From assembly GCA_940671915.1 (NCBI GenBank), contig CALNVZ010002974.1:21734587-21798586 (forward strand): a stretch of DNA of 64,000 nucleotides. Reading direction: 5' to 3'. The position numbers and the translations under genes are program-made. The notes below the pieces were generated by a model. The model was not told where the DNA came from and made no database searches. It saw only the letters and a program-made list of their open reading frames with translations. This DNA comes from Paracentrotus lividus. Its lineage: Eukaryota > Echinodermata > Echinoidea > Camarodonta > Echinidae. Shown one piece after another: positions 49,361 through 63,159 of this stretch (positions are counted from its first letter, which is position 1; each line of letters opens with the position of its first letter).

Positions 49361-50184
49361 AGACGGAGTAGAAAGATGGTGCTGGAGCACACAAAAACAT
49401 GAATATGAGAAACAGTGTAGAGGGGTTACCGAAGGATGGGCTGACAGAAGTACCGGTCACGCGTTCTCCAATACTCCCCTACACTCTAAATAAATAAATA
49501 AATAAATAAAAATTAACAAACAAACAAGCAAACATAAAACAAAAAACATGATTGGTCAGATTGACTGCATTCATTAAGACAAAACTCCATTCCTGGTTAA
49601 TTGGTGCCATGATCGATTGCTCCCAATACACGGATACTTGATGAATCATTCTGCACCTTGTTTTTATTTTAGTGTTTATATTAATATGTGTCATTACTGT
49701 CAGCGTACGTTTTTCGAGAGAACAAACATCTCAGGGAACTTGAGGGAATAGAATATCATAAATTTTTACTACTCGGAGTCTTTAACCAGTGTAAGTTAGT
49801 TTTTGTTATTGTTATGTTGGGTTTTTTAAAAATATTTTTAAAAACACATAAATTGTATATAATTAAGTGTTCATATATTTCTTTATCCAGGCCAGGGGCA
49901 TAGTGTTGGCATAATGTTAGTTTTCAATATGTTATAATAAATTCTTCGAATCAGAAGTGTATATTGTGATAATCCCCATATTAAAACAAAACAAAGCAAA
50001 AACAATTAATGAATAAAATTTGAAATAAATAAATAAAAAGAGAATAAGACTAAAAGGTAGCCAAATACATTATTTAGGGGGGTTCTTAAACAAAAATTAA
50101 TCGTTACCAGTTTCGCTTTCCATATACAATAATATAAGACACGCGAAACGTGCAATTTCCTGATTCTCAAAACATAATATCGAA
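49361..50184. other. Upstream region of the TTC32-like gene
   Basis: AT-rich. No TATA or other core promoter element could be placed with confidence; the 5' UTR presumably lies in its last part. Confidence 0.35.
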
Positions 50185-52052
<1,868 letters not shown>

Positions 52053-52172
52053 AAGATGTGCAATCCAGCTCATGGCACATTATAGACAATGAGAAGAGAA
52101 TTATAAACAAAGAACAGTGAGAGTGAGAGTAATGGAAAGAGATATACAAATGTATAGAGCAGGCTGGTATAG

Positions 52173-52176
<4 letters not shown>

Positions 52177-52235
<59 letters not shown>

Positions 52236-52238
52236 TAG
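52177..52238. repeat. (GA)n microsatellite in the TTC32 3' flank
   Basis: About thirty GA dinucleotides starting 125 nt past the stop codon, probably inside the 3' UTR. Confidence 0.93.
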
Positions 52239-53604
52239 AGGTTATATGAAATAAGTGAATAGCAGTGATGTCGTGAAGGTTTTATCGCAAAGATGGTTGA
52301 ATGCAATTGAAAAAGTTTTTTTTTTATTATACAATTACTTTTTATGATTAACCAACTGAGGCTTTAGGGGACTGGAAGCATGCTCTATTAGACTGTGCTT
52401 TACACCTAAAACAAAGCATGCTGCCAGTACCCAAAATTTTTACAAAAAGTGATTGTATAATAAAGAAATTTTTACAAATTATTAAATTTTATAAAAATTT
52501 ATTTCATCAAATGAATAAAATGAATAAAACTTTTGCATTTTCATTTTTATATTATACTTCTATATTGTACTTTAACATGTGATATTCTGAAATACTTGTG
52601 AGAAACTGTTCAAATCAATACTATAAAAATGTCATATAATTGTGAGTACATCCCATGTAAAATGAGTAGCTTCTGAAATTGTTATCATCAAAGTATTATT
52701 TGATAGGGGTATAGTGTTTTCATATTCACTTTGAAATGCTAGGATAAGTGACATAGGTTGAATATATAGAGATGAAACTGACAATAATAATCAAACTTGT
52801 CATATAGCATTTAAAACTTCTATGTGCTGACCACAGTTTGAAATAAAACTACAAATATACACTCATAGTACAGTCAACTCCTGATGTCACAAGCATGAAT
52901 ACAAGATTTTGCTGTAACACGGTAGTTCTCCCAGCCCCAATTTTAACTATGTTTGTGTACATGTACATTGTATATGTGATGCATAACGCAGAATATATAT
53001 TTTTTTTTCTAAATTTTTAATGTTTCTTGTATGCTTTGTAAAAACATGAGTAGAAATTATTAGGGAAAAGCTTTTAAAAATGGATTGTTTTGTTGGAATC
53101 TTTGAATCTTTTCTGGCGACTTGTGTCTGATTTCGATATGATGAGTCACATATGTTAAGACAACAATAACTTTTTATAGCGAGGTAATTATCTCGGTTCC
53201 AAGCACCTCATTGTAATGGGAATGGGCTGTATGAGCAAAAGTACATTCCTTCCTGATAAGTAAATTATACTCATCTATATATACATAGAGAACAATTTGT
53301 TTATTTATTTTGTGCATTATATGAAGCCACTTGTGTGCATTTGTTTTCAGCATGTTATAAATAACATGGGAAATTGTAATTTGTTAGAACACTGAGCATA
53401 GAATTCCCCTCCTATTTGTGGTAATATATAGTGATAATATCATGCTTTATTGTTACATTGTACATTATTATGTATTATGGTATGATAACAAAGATGGTAC
53501 CATAGAAAAGAGATGAATCTCATTTTCAAGTATCTTTCATAAAATTATACATGGTGAGTCTATGAGTAAAGGCAAATGAAGCATGTGTAACTTTTAGCTT
53601 ACCA
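52239..53604. other. TTC32 3' flank, non-coding
   Basis: Several AATAAA or ATAATAAAG candidates (near 52458 and 52852); the true polyadenylation site cannot be chosen from sequence. No other gene seen. Confidence 0.4.
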
Positions 53605-54049
53605 TTAAAGGGATTAAGTAGCTTTCAAAAACAAGAGCAATTATATCAAGATTAATAAAATTATATTGATCCAACAGTAAAAACAAACTACTGAAAGTTT
53701 CAGATCAAATGGAAGTCATTTACTACCTTAAAACAGTGTAACAAACAATGCCAAGCATACAGCCGAACAACAGTACCCTCTGCTGATAGGCGCACCAGGC
53801 CGCTAGAGTAGGGGGACTTTACAACAGGAAATGGGTGTGTGGAAAAGCACATGGTTTTATAAACCATCCGGTGTCGGTTTATAAATTGTGAGTATGAAAT
53901 CATTGATATCTCGAAGGTAAAGCAAACAATTAGCTTGCAATTTTGAAGAGATACCAGACTGACCTAAGTGTTTATAATTATGTTGGCAAAATAAGCTAAA
54001 TCGAATAAATGTGATTTGAATATCATACAATGTTACTGCATCCCTTTAA
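53605..54049. mobile_element. TTAAAGGGA-type MITE, complete copy
   Basis: Bounded by TTAAAGGGATTAAGTAGC and, inverted, GTTACTGCATCCCTTTAA. About 445 bp, non-coding, high identity to 19286-19713. Confidence 0.88.
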
Positions 54050-56236
54050 AAGTGTTGTTTGCTTTTATTATTGCATGTAGATGAAAATTGAACTATTTTA
54101 ATGGTGCTGTATGCTATAAATTTTATGACAGGATTTAAAGTTGGAATAAGGTACAGTACTGTATGTACCAATGGAACTGCAGTCAGCTTTGCCAAATTCG
54201 AAAGTCTTTTCAAGTCAACCTCTCTTTCTATTCTTGTGTTTAAAACTTCATAAGTCAACTTTTTTAAAGATGTAGATATTTTTTCAGTCTCAAGAGATTC
54301 GACTTAGGCCAAGTTTACTTGCAAGTATGCTGAGCTCTGTATGAACGGCAGATAATTTTGAGAACAGGTTGAGTGGTTGAAATAGACACTATTTAACTTG
54401 ATTTCCAAAACCATTCCTTTTATTGAAAAGTCATACATTATATGTATTGTTTATTCAATTTTGATAAAGAAATGCATTATTGTGTACATGTAAATTTATG
54501 TAGTAAAAAAAAAACATTGTGGCATTTCATCATATCTTTTAGTACGTTTATAAATCGAGTACTTCAGACATACCCATATATTCAATCATGATTCAGCAGT
54601 ACAAAGTATGTAATAAATTCTGTGTAATACTGCCCTACTCTGACTAAAGAAAGTAAAGTGACATACATGTATCAACAAAATTTAAGTTATATGTAATTTT
54701 TTTATATTGTAACTATATAGCATGCTAATTTTTCTGATTAAATTTTATCCATAAACAGTTATCAAGTAACAACATATTTTAGGTAAGGTCTTATTGATGT
54801 CACTGCAAAATGAGATACAATTTTTCCCCCCTGTTTTACAGGAAATTGAATTGTAAGAGATGGGCAGATTACTCTTAAAATAAATTTAAAAAATAAATAA
54901 ATATATTATTTTCTTTTTACTTTGATATTACATTTGTAATGGGAGTAAATACAAAGCTAAAAATCTTATTTACTTCTTAATAAAACATTTCAGATGTGAC
55001 TGCATCTCCAACATTCCTTTGTCTCTTTGTCTATACATATATGCTCAATGAATGAATGAACCTAATAAGGTGTAATCAGTTGATCTTTGCATGCTTATAT
55101 ACATGAACTAGTCCAATTAAAAATTGCCTCAAAGTGATTTTAAGTTTTGGTATTAAAACATTTTCTAATAACTCCACTCTTTTTTTACGCCCATGTGAAC
55201 TTTGACTGCTTTACTACATAATTGGCAAAACTTTCCTTTAAAAATGGGTCAATGGTTCTCAAAGTATCATGATAACAAGATAGTTTTTCTCTTTCATGTC
55301 CCTCTAATTCAAAATTTTTTATTTATTCAAACCAAAATCTCATCAAAACATTTTCCATGATTATTTAGATAATGATAATTAAGATGGACATCAGAGGTCT
55401 CTTTGAGGTTAAAAATATAGAGAGAAGATTTGGTTCAATAGTAAAAAAAAATATATAGCAATTACTATCATTCATACATACATACCTCATCCAAATTTGG
55501 TTGGAATCTGTAGTACAATGATCATTATTTCTATTTCTGAAGTAAAAAAATGGGACAGAGATAAAAATAGACAGACTTAAAATTTCATATCTCAAGTAGA
55601 ATAAATACATGTACAACATACATGCAACATCCAAATATTGATTTATTTTGTTCTAGCTGCGCAGTAGAATATATTATTATAGTGGCTGCGCAATATAAAT
55701 ACTCTTTTATTATTATTATCATTAAATATGGAGATATACTGTATATTGATCAGTTACTATTAATTTAAGAAAATGTTATCTTGCATACTGGGGGGGGGGG
55801 GGGTTTGGATACGCAGTATTTCTCATTCATTTTATTAACCTGGCTGGAAAAAGGAATGTATATAGATTTATTAATATCTTGGAAAAAGATATCAAACTCA
55901 CTTTCAACAAAACTTTTCTGAATGATACCTGCTAAACAAATTTGTCAAGATCTCACTTACAGGCACACGTAAAAGAGCACTATATTTTCTGTTTTTCTTT
56001 ATTTTTCTTTAAGAATACTTATATTATAACCTTTAAAAATCTATTCAAACTACATGATTATTTTCATCAATTCATCTGTATTTCCAAGGCAAATATAGGT
56101 ATGAAGGTAAATTTAAAGTCATTTCAATTACTGAAAAATGTCTTATCAAAGTAATTATTTCATTCCCTCAGAGCTATTCTCAAACTACACATTGTACAAT
56201 GTACTAGGAACCGGATGTTCCTAAAAAACTACCCAT
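54050..56236. other. Intergenic stretch between convergent genes
   Basis: AT-rich. G run at 55791-55803. No inverted-repeat ends or exons recognised. Confidence 0.45.
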
Positions 56237-56365
56237 GAAGGCTCAGTCAGTAGAGTATTAGTCTTGTAGCTGGAAGGTCCGAGGTTCGCATCCAAGTTGA
56301 TACCAAAGGCCTAGTCAGTGGTAAAGCATTAATCCTCATTGTCAGGTCCCCCAGTTGGTTTCTTA
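56231..56365 (+). mobile_element. tRNA-derived SINE-like fragment, two tRNA-like units
   Basis: The first unit has GGCTCAGTCAGTAGAGTATT (A-box-like) and GAGGTTCGCATCC (B-box-like), 34 bases apart as in tRNA genes. A second, weaker copy follows (GCCTAGTCAGTGGTAAAGCA, GTCAGGTCCCCCAGTTGG). It lies in the downstream flank of the Death-TIR gene, within 65-200 bp of its stop. Confidence 0.6.
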
Positions 56366-56429
56366 CATTATTCGATAGTTTTCATGGTACTTAAAGAAAG
56401 CACAAAATTCAAATTCAATGGAGATAAGT

Positions 56430-59400
56430 CTAGTTCTGCTCCTTCATTCTTTTTAGCCTGGTTTCAGTGTCAATCGTAGCAACCAGTCGCTCTTCAAAGC
56501 TATCCTCATGAATATGGGCCCCCGTCAAAGCCTGCAGAACAAGAGGTAAACTTTTCTTGTCACAACATCGTATAGGAAGGACCTTACCAGCTAGTGATTG
56601 ATCGACCTTGTCCAGTTGAAGGGCCATCTCAACAGTCATGCACATCTCATTTCTCCTGGCCTTGTAATTCCTGCAGTCTTCATCTGTGATTAGGAGGGCT
56701 AGATGAGTTGAGGTGTAGAGGATGTCTTCAATAGCAGCATGAACTGGGGCAGTAGCAGGAATGGTATCGGAAGTCTTCACAACCCATTTATTGCGATCAC
56801 AGATGCTCTGAAATCTATGCAGCAGATACAGCGAAAAAGAGCATGGCAAAAAAAAAAATTAATTTTCGCATTGTAAAGTATATTAGCCTGCACTCCATTT
56901 GAAATAAAAAAGGTTCGTGTTATTGACTAGCCTTCACATTTTTATTTTAAAAACTTAAAATGACATCGTTTGAAATATTTAGTATATCATAAATAAATTC
57001 AAATATTTTGAATATATAAATAAATATATAAATATATAGTAAATAGATACATAAATACAAAGAAGTATATATATTTCATTATGTAAAATATATTCCAACA
57101 AATAGACAGACTTGGTACTTGTTCTGGTAGTAAAATTACTCAATTGCAATAAAACAACACCTATAGACTGAGTAACATGTTCAACATAACTCCGTTGATA
57201 TCGCCTTGTACTGTAGTTTCATATTCTCTCTCAAAAAAATTTCAAACCGAAAAAATAACGATGCCTGACTCACTTCCTTGTGAATTCACTTTTTCCAGTG
57301 TGCATCAAGAAGATGTCATAGAATGTATCATTTCCTCCTTTTTGTATTTCATCAGAAACAGGACTAGATGTTTCCCCTTCTAATGATGCCTCAGGCTCCT
57401 TTATACCAAGACCTGAACAAAAATGACAAAATAATACAAAAATGACAAAATAGGCACCTTGCTTAAAAGCTGTCTGAGAATGGAGGAAGACCCAAACAAA
57501 ATACATAAATCATGAAAGAAAAGAAGCAAAAGTACACATAAGAAATTGTAAGAATAGCTTTGACGTCAGCAAATATGCAGCACTATTATTGAAATGAATG
57601 AATGCTGTTCCAATTCATTTTCATTGTTCTTCCTGATCTGATATATTTTTCGTTTGAAAATGTTTTAGCATTTATAATTTAAAAAAAAAATTGTCAAATA
57701 AATTATAACAAATAATAATAATAATGTAATCATTTACGATAGAATGTTGATAACACTCACATTCCTGTAGCCATTTTGCAGTAGATCTCTGGTTAGTTTC
57801 AAACAATGCTTCCAGTAGTTTTGTGAACATTTCTTCGGCAGTGGACATGCGCGTGGAGAGTAGTTGAAACACCTGATAAAACTGTTCTTTAAGTTTTGGA
57901 TAGTCATGCTCAATCTGTGCCACCGTTGGTTCATTGATCCTTGGTAGCCTTAGAGCCAACTTTCTGAGATCACAACTTCCTGCTACCTTGTCTGCAGTCT
58001 CATAAAGGATCAAATCCTTCTTTTCCTCCATATCTATTGGTTGTCTAAGGGTGCAATAAGATACACATTTATGTTGATTGGTTGTTTAGGGTGCAATAAG
58101 ATACAAATTCATGTTGACTGGTTGCCTATGGTGCAATAAGATACATGTTCATTGCTAACCAAAGGCACAATAAGATACAAAGTCATGTTCATTGGTTGTC
58201 TAGGGTACAATAAGTCAGATATACATTCATGTTCATTGCTGTCTAGGGTGCAATAGATGTACCCATTTTCTAGGGGTGCAATAAGATATACATTCATGTT
58301 CATTGCTTGTCTAGGGTGCAATTGATGTACCCATTTTCTAAAGGTGCAATAAGATACACATTCATGTTCATTGATTGTCTAGGGTGCAATAGATGTACCC
58401 ATTTTCTAAGGGTGCAATAAGATATACATTCATGTTCATTGCTTGTCTAGGGTGCAATTGATGTACCCATTTTCTAAGGTGCAATAAGATACACATTCAT
58501 GTTCATTGCTTGTCTAGGGTGCAATTAATGTACCCATTTTCTAAGGGTGCAATAAGATGCACATTCATGTTCATTGCTTGTCTAGGGTGCAATTGATGTA
58601 CCCATTTTCTAAGGGTGCAATAAGATACAAATTCATTTTCATTGATTGTCTGAGGGTGCAATAAGATACAAATTCATGTTGATTGGTTGTCTAAGGGTGC
58701 AATAAGATACACATTCATGTTGATTTGTTGTCTAAGGGTGCAATAAGATACACATTCATGTTGATTTGTTGTTTAAGGGTGCAATAAGATACACATTCAT
58801 GTTGATCGGTTGTCTGAGGGTGCAATAAGATACACATTCATGTTGATTTGTTGTCTAAGGGTGCAATAAGATACACATTCATGTTGATTGGTTGTCTGAG
58901 GGTGTAATAAGATAAAAATTCATGTTGATTGGTTGTCTAAGGGTGCAATAAGATACACATTCATGTTCATTGCTTATCTAGGGGTGCAAAAGGATATACA
59001 GTGTACTTTCATATTCATTGCTTGTCTAAGGGTGCAATAAGATACAGATTCATGTTCATTGATTGTCGTGCAATAGACCAGTTTACTAAGTTACTATCAT
59101 TTATCCATGTTTCTTTCCTGGCGACATAGTAACAAGGTATTCAAACAACCTGTAATAAAATAATGAACTATATGGAATCCAGTTTGCATACATTAGTTGT
59201 TGCTATGTCAGGCACGCCTCAGGCAAGCTTTCAGGTTGTCAAGAACAACCTTTGTTTAAAAAGAATGCATAAATTTTGAATATGTTAGCAAACTGGTCTA
59301 TAAGACACATGATTGCAATGAGATATATGATTGCTACTTCTACAGAATTGTGGAAAGTCCTATGTTACCTAAATATCAATTCTTTGCAGGGATAAGTACT

Positions 59401-60927
59401 GGATTATTGTATTTTATCAAAAGTATGTTTAGGGTTACATGTCCAAAAAAAGTAGGCCAATACCTGGGAGATTATTTATGAATACGTAATGATGAAAAAA
59501 TGCCTATAATAGGCCTAATTACTGCTTGTGGTGCTAAAACCAGTTAAAGAATTAAACTGAAAATACATGTATCATTAACTACCTGGCAGTGTTCCCTTCA
59601 GCTCCATGCTTTGCTCCATCTTCAGATCTAGGTTTTGGACTAGTTGCTGAAGAGGGACCAGTCCTCGGTTCTTGCTTACGCTGAGGGCGCTCTTGGATAG
59701 GTGGATTTGATTTTGGTACTGCAGGCACCATTGCTGTAGGTCTATCGGAAGGCACTGCATCTGTACTATCCTCAGACTCTTTCATCTCAACATCTTCATT
59801 AAAAGAAAATATTGGAATATTAACCAAATTGATTTAGGCATCAGATTTTGGCGCTATTTAAATTCCTAGATTGCTATTATGTGATATAATTTAAAAAGAA
59901 CAAAATACAGTGTATAACTAATCGTTTATTTCAAAGTAAAGTTTTATACTTCAGGGTTTGGTTTTTTTTTTGGTGGGGGGGGGGGGGCTGTTCATATTTC
60001 TAGCTCAGATAATATGCCAACTTTGCAGGTTTAAAATACAAAAACATCAATAGACCAAGTGTATAATTCAACACTAACTACTGACTAATTTTGATTAAAA
60101 AACAACAAATAACAAACAAACAAACAAACACATATTTTGACTTTAAATAGGACATGAAACTGACTAAATTATGAAACAGCATTTGATATTCATTATTCTA
60201 CTTTCAATAAAAAATATTTCCTAAATGTTAATATATACTATTAGAAAACTATACCTGTGCTGCCCACTTTCTGGGCCTGATCCTCTGGTGGCGGTACTAT
60301 TGAAACAAAGTCGGACGACTTAATTAGATTCAATGCTAATGGAGCCCTGTTGCTAGGAGCAGCATCAGTAGAGTCCTCTCCTGAAAGATAATATTCCAGA
60401 TTTGATTTAGATTTAAATAAATGATTCCATTATTACATATATGATATCATGTGGAGCCAAGATAGAAAAATTCATCTATTTGGAGGAGTGGTGAAACATT
60501 TTATAATATTAATTCAAATTGATCTCCTCCAATCACTGTGAGATTAGCAGCGGAACATATAACCCTGCCTGAAATTGAAATTTTTTATCTCTGTGGAGCC
60601 CTGAATTTGTTAACATTGCATGATCTATTTAACAATGTAATGCAAGCTAAATTTAATTATAAATCAATCTAAATAAATTATGTCTTTAAAAATTGACTAG
60701 GCTTGCGAAAGGTACCATATTATCCAAAATTATCTCATATCGAGCCAAAGGTGAGGGAAATATGAACCATCTATGTTTATTAATTTAACAAAATTTCACC
60801 TTTCAAATAAAAGCTCATGATTCTGACCTTGTATGTTCTTGTTAGGTATACTCTTCTCAGATAGCTCTTTAAGTTTTTCACTGTCCGTTTGTCCTCCAAC
60901 AGTCGCCATTTTGAATTACAATTCTTT
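56430..60927 (-). CDS. Death domain + TIR domain adaptor-like protein, complete coding region, six coding exons
   Basis: Predicted cytoplasmic innate-immune adaptor. Coding exons on the minus strand: 60909-60828 (exon begins 60927, 18 nt of leader), 60380-60255, 59793-59583, 58044-57761, 57412-57274, 56814-56430. Total 1227 nt, 408 residues plus TAG; all six exons join in phase. Residues 1-140 are low-complexity, acidic and proline-rich (two EDSTDA-type motifs, one per exon 2 and 3). Residues about 146-232 form a Death domain: DLILYETADKVAGSCDLRKL, then PTVAQIEHDYPKLKEQFYQV, then a C-terminal helix ending AKWLQE. Residues about 264-400 form a TIR domain: box 1 FYDIFLMHTGKSEF, box 2-like SDTIPAT (D297, P300; Ala where the box usually has Gly), LALLITDEDCRN, and KVLPIRC near the end. 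MyD88 has the same domain order but is near 300 residues with a short N-terminus. The TIR ending recalls TICAM adaptors. A MyD88-type or TICAM-type origin is unresolved. The first-exon donor GTCAGA is unusual. Confidence 0.9.
58040..59070. repeat. 41-bp minisatellite, about 25 units, in intron 3 of the Death-TIR gene
   Basis: The unit on the plus strand starts TTGTCTAAGGGTGCAATAAG and ends with CATTCATGTTGATTGG; consecutive units start at 58041 and 58082, giving 41 bp. From about 58236 to 58620 it forms a longer compound unit containing GATGTACCCATTTTCTA. On the minus strand each unit contains TTATTGCACCCTTAG or a close variant, the same string that forms the acceptor of the Death-domain exon at 58044. 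The array therefore directly abuts, and provides, the real splice acceptor. Confidence 0.92.
59074..59301. mobile_element. MITE with AGACCAGTTT terminal inverted repeats, copy in intron 3 of the Death-TIR gene
   Basis: It starts ATAGACCAGTTTACTAA and ends TTAGCAAACTGGTCTAT, inverted. Internally it shares long blocks with the element at 45865-46094, in opposite orientation: AACAACCTTTGTTT, CAGGTTGTCAAG, GGTTGTTTGAATACCTTGTTACTA. No coding capacity is seen. Confidence 0.85.
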
Positions 60928-60999
60928 CTAAGAACATAAAAAGGACATACATAGCTTTAGGATTAATCACAAATCTCTTGAAAGTTTTACTTATATTCA

Positions 61000-61834
61000 A
61001 ATGGAAAGCATTAAAATGTACATTTAATCATATCTTAAATTGACACAAGTTTACGATTCAATATTCATGGTTTACAGATGAAAAATAGATGTAGAATCTA
61101 CATGACAATAATTTTCTTTCATGACAAGTCGTTCATATGAATAAATACTTTGTATTGACGTAGCTATGAGTGATATAAATTAAACTGGTGCAAAAAGAAA
61201 TTTAAAGGGAAAGTCCATATTGAATTCAGAACAATGAGAGAAAAATTATCAGTGAAAGACTGACAATGGATAACAAAAGTTATTTTCTAAATTCATGTTT
61301 TGATTTTGTACATAACATCAATCGCGAGTTTTAGTTCTGATGTTATACAGGCCTATTCAATTTGAGAAAGGAAAATATTGTTTCATATTGAGATATGTAG
61401 CAACTAGACTAATACAATTTTAAATGCACAGGCAAAACAGCATCTACTATAAAACACTAAAAATTCATAACTTTTTTAAAACTTACTTTTACAGATTTTA
61501 GTTAAACCTTTAACACCACTGGAAAAAAAGAGGACTTTAAATTTGACTAACGGTAACGTGAACTCACTGAAAGATTCAAATGGTGGTGGTTTTCCATACG
61601 TAATCATCATTGTAGAGCCAATACATCAGTGATTATATTAACTATAAAATTAATTCCATACATTCAGTGTTAGGCCTACAGCAAGCAAGCGCTAAACATC
61701 AGTTACCACACTCATAGAAAAGTCTACACATTTCGTACGTACAGAGCTAGAGGACAATGCATTTTGGGTGCTCTGATTGTAGTTATCGCATGAAGCTCCT
61801 GTGATGACTGAAGTACGTTGACCGTATCTGAACA
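61000..61834. other. Probable 5' UTR intron of the Death-TIR gene
   Basis: No coding frame. It contains TTTAAAGGGAAAGTCCATAT near 61200, resembling a MITE end without a clear partner. It lies between the coding-exon acceptor (60929-60928) and the candidate leader donors at 62069 and 62614. Confidence 0.4.
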
Positions 61835-62069
61835 ACGCGATGCAGCTGTTTCCTGAAAGAATGCTTTTATCGCGCGCTGTCAATCATAACCAACGTGGAC
61901 CATATAGCAAGAAAAAACTGCAAGACTCGACTTCCAAAAAAGTTGCTCAGTAGGTCGCTGTTAGAACACTTTAAGGAAGAGTGATATCAATATAAACTTC
62001 AACAATGAACAAATCGAATGGTGCAATTCTGGTTTTTGGAAATAAACCGTTGCAAAAATGAGGACTTAC

Positions 62070-62185
62070 CAAAGTATAAAGTGACAAGTCTAAAGTTTGT
62101 CGTGAGTATTGTTCATTCAAAGGCACAATGTAGTATTGGTATGAAAACGAGATCGTTCGAGCGTGATGCATAAATTATAGAGTTA
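62070..62185 (-). other. Candidate 5' UTR first exon A of the Death-TIR gene
   Basis: The minus strand reads CTTTG then GTAAGTCCTC, a near-consensus donor with GT at 62069-62068. The first coding exon opens at 60927 after a pyrimidine-rich acceptor (TCCTTTTTATGTTCTTAG), so an upstream leader exon must exist, and this donor is suitably placed about 1.1 kb upstream. The exon's 5' end is not visible, so 62185 marks only the limit of the duplicated block. A second copy of the same donor lies at 62615. Non-coding role inferred. Confidence 0.45.
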
Positions 62186-62614
62186 AAAAATTGTGCCACA
62201 CCCCATTTATAAAAAAAAAAGGACAAAGTCAAAGGATTTTTGTTTTTCGACTATCGTGACTGTCTTGTCTAAGATTAACAAAAGTCAAAATGTATTCTGA
62301 ATTCATTCTGGTTTGTGGTGTTTAATCGTGATTGAGGAAACCACTATGCACCATTCACTTTGTAGAGCAGCGCTTCATTAAGTTGTTCCCGATAAAGACC
62401 GCTTTTGTCGTGCGCGCTGTCAATCATAACCAAAGTGGACCCATTTCGCAAGAAAAACTGCATGACTCGACTTCACAAAACGTGTACGGCAAAGCCACTC
62501 TTTCAATACTTTTTAGAATAAAGAAGAGAAATATAAAAAGGAACTTAACGAATCCACTGTCGGACCTCGCCCGACAGTTGAAAACGTATACGATCTGAAG
62601 AAATGAGGACTTAC

Positions 62615-62735
62615 CAAAAAAAATAAATGACGAATCTAAATTTTATCGTGACTATTGTTCATTGGAAGGCACAATGGTAGTGTATTTCATATGCTAACGT
62701 GATCACTCGAGCGTCGTGCATAAATTATGTAGTAA
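62615..62735 (-). other. Candidate 5' UTR first exon B (duplicate of A)
   Basis: Same TTTG-GTAAGTCCTC donor context as candidate exon A, with GT at 62614-62613, inside a diverged tandem copy of the surrounding 350-360 bp. Either copy could serve as leader exon and promoter of the Death-TIR gene. The 5' limit is the end of the recognisable duplication, not a mapped start site. Confidence 0.4.
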
Positions 62736-62920
62736 AAATTTCTACGTGCACTGGTGCCCTCCTTTCTCTTTCCACCCCCATTCACTTGTGACATACAACT
62801 ATTACAAGCAACATGAAGCGCGCCCGTTCATTTGACTTGAGGGAGTGGGTTCCGAAACGAAGATATAAGGCCATATTTTCTGATTATCATTTAAGTTGAA
62901 TTCAATGACAATAACATACC

Positions 62921-62990
62921 TTCTTTGGCTCCTTCCTTATTTATATCCTTTGCAGAACCAAACCTCTGAATAAAATTTAGTAAGATTGAA
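62921..62990 (-). other. Possible further exon
   Basis: The minus strand reads TTTGGTTCTGCAAAGGATAT and continues to a donor AAGAAG, GTATGT (GT near 62920). Open text FGSAKDINKEGAKE. It might be another alternative leader exon of the Death-TIR gene or belong to a gene outside the window. Confidence 0.25.
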
Positions 62991-63159
62991 GCCCAACAAC
63001 GGTCGACGCTCGCATATGCACGCATTAATTGCACTGCCGAGCTCGAGTCTGTAATACCGCATGCATGCACTGAATGAACGCGAGTACGAGTGCAGTGCAT
63101 GCAGTGCAGTGCATAAAAACGGGTTTTCCCCGAATTTGCTAGTCTTTGCCAAAGACTTT

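Larger units (their letters stand above)
61835..62735. repeat. Tandem duplication (about 545-bp offset) upstream of the Death-TIR gene
   Basis: Blocks at about 61835-62185 and 62375-62735 align in the same orientation. Shared anchors are GCGCGCTGTCAATCATAACC (61871 region and 62411 region), AAAAACTGCA.GACTCGACTTC, GAGGACTTACCAAA (62060 and 62605), TTCATT..AAGGCACAATG and GTGCATAAATTAT-type ends. Copies differ by substitutions and indels, so the duplication is old. Confidence 0.8.

Noticed and set aside
58109-58321. Open minus-strand frame of 70 codons in the 41-bp minisatellite as a stand-alone gene
   Set aside because: Periodic text set by the repeat; considered only as possible exonised sequence.
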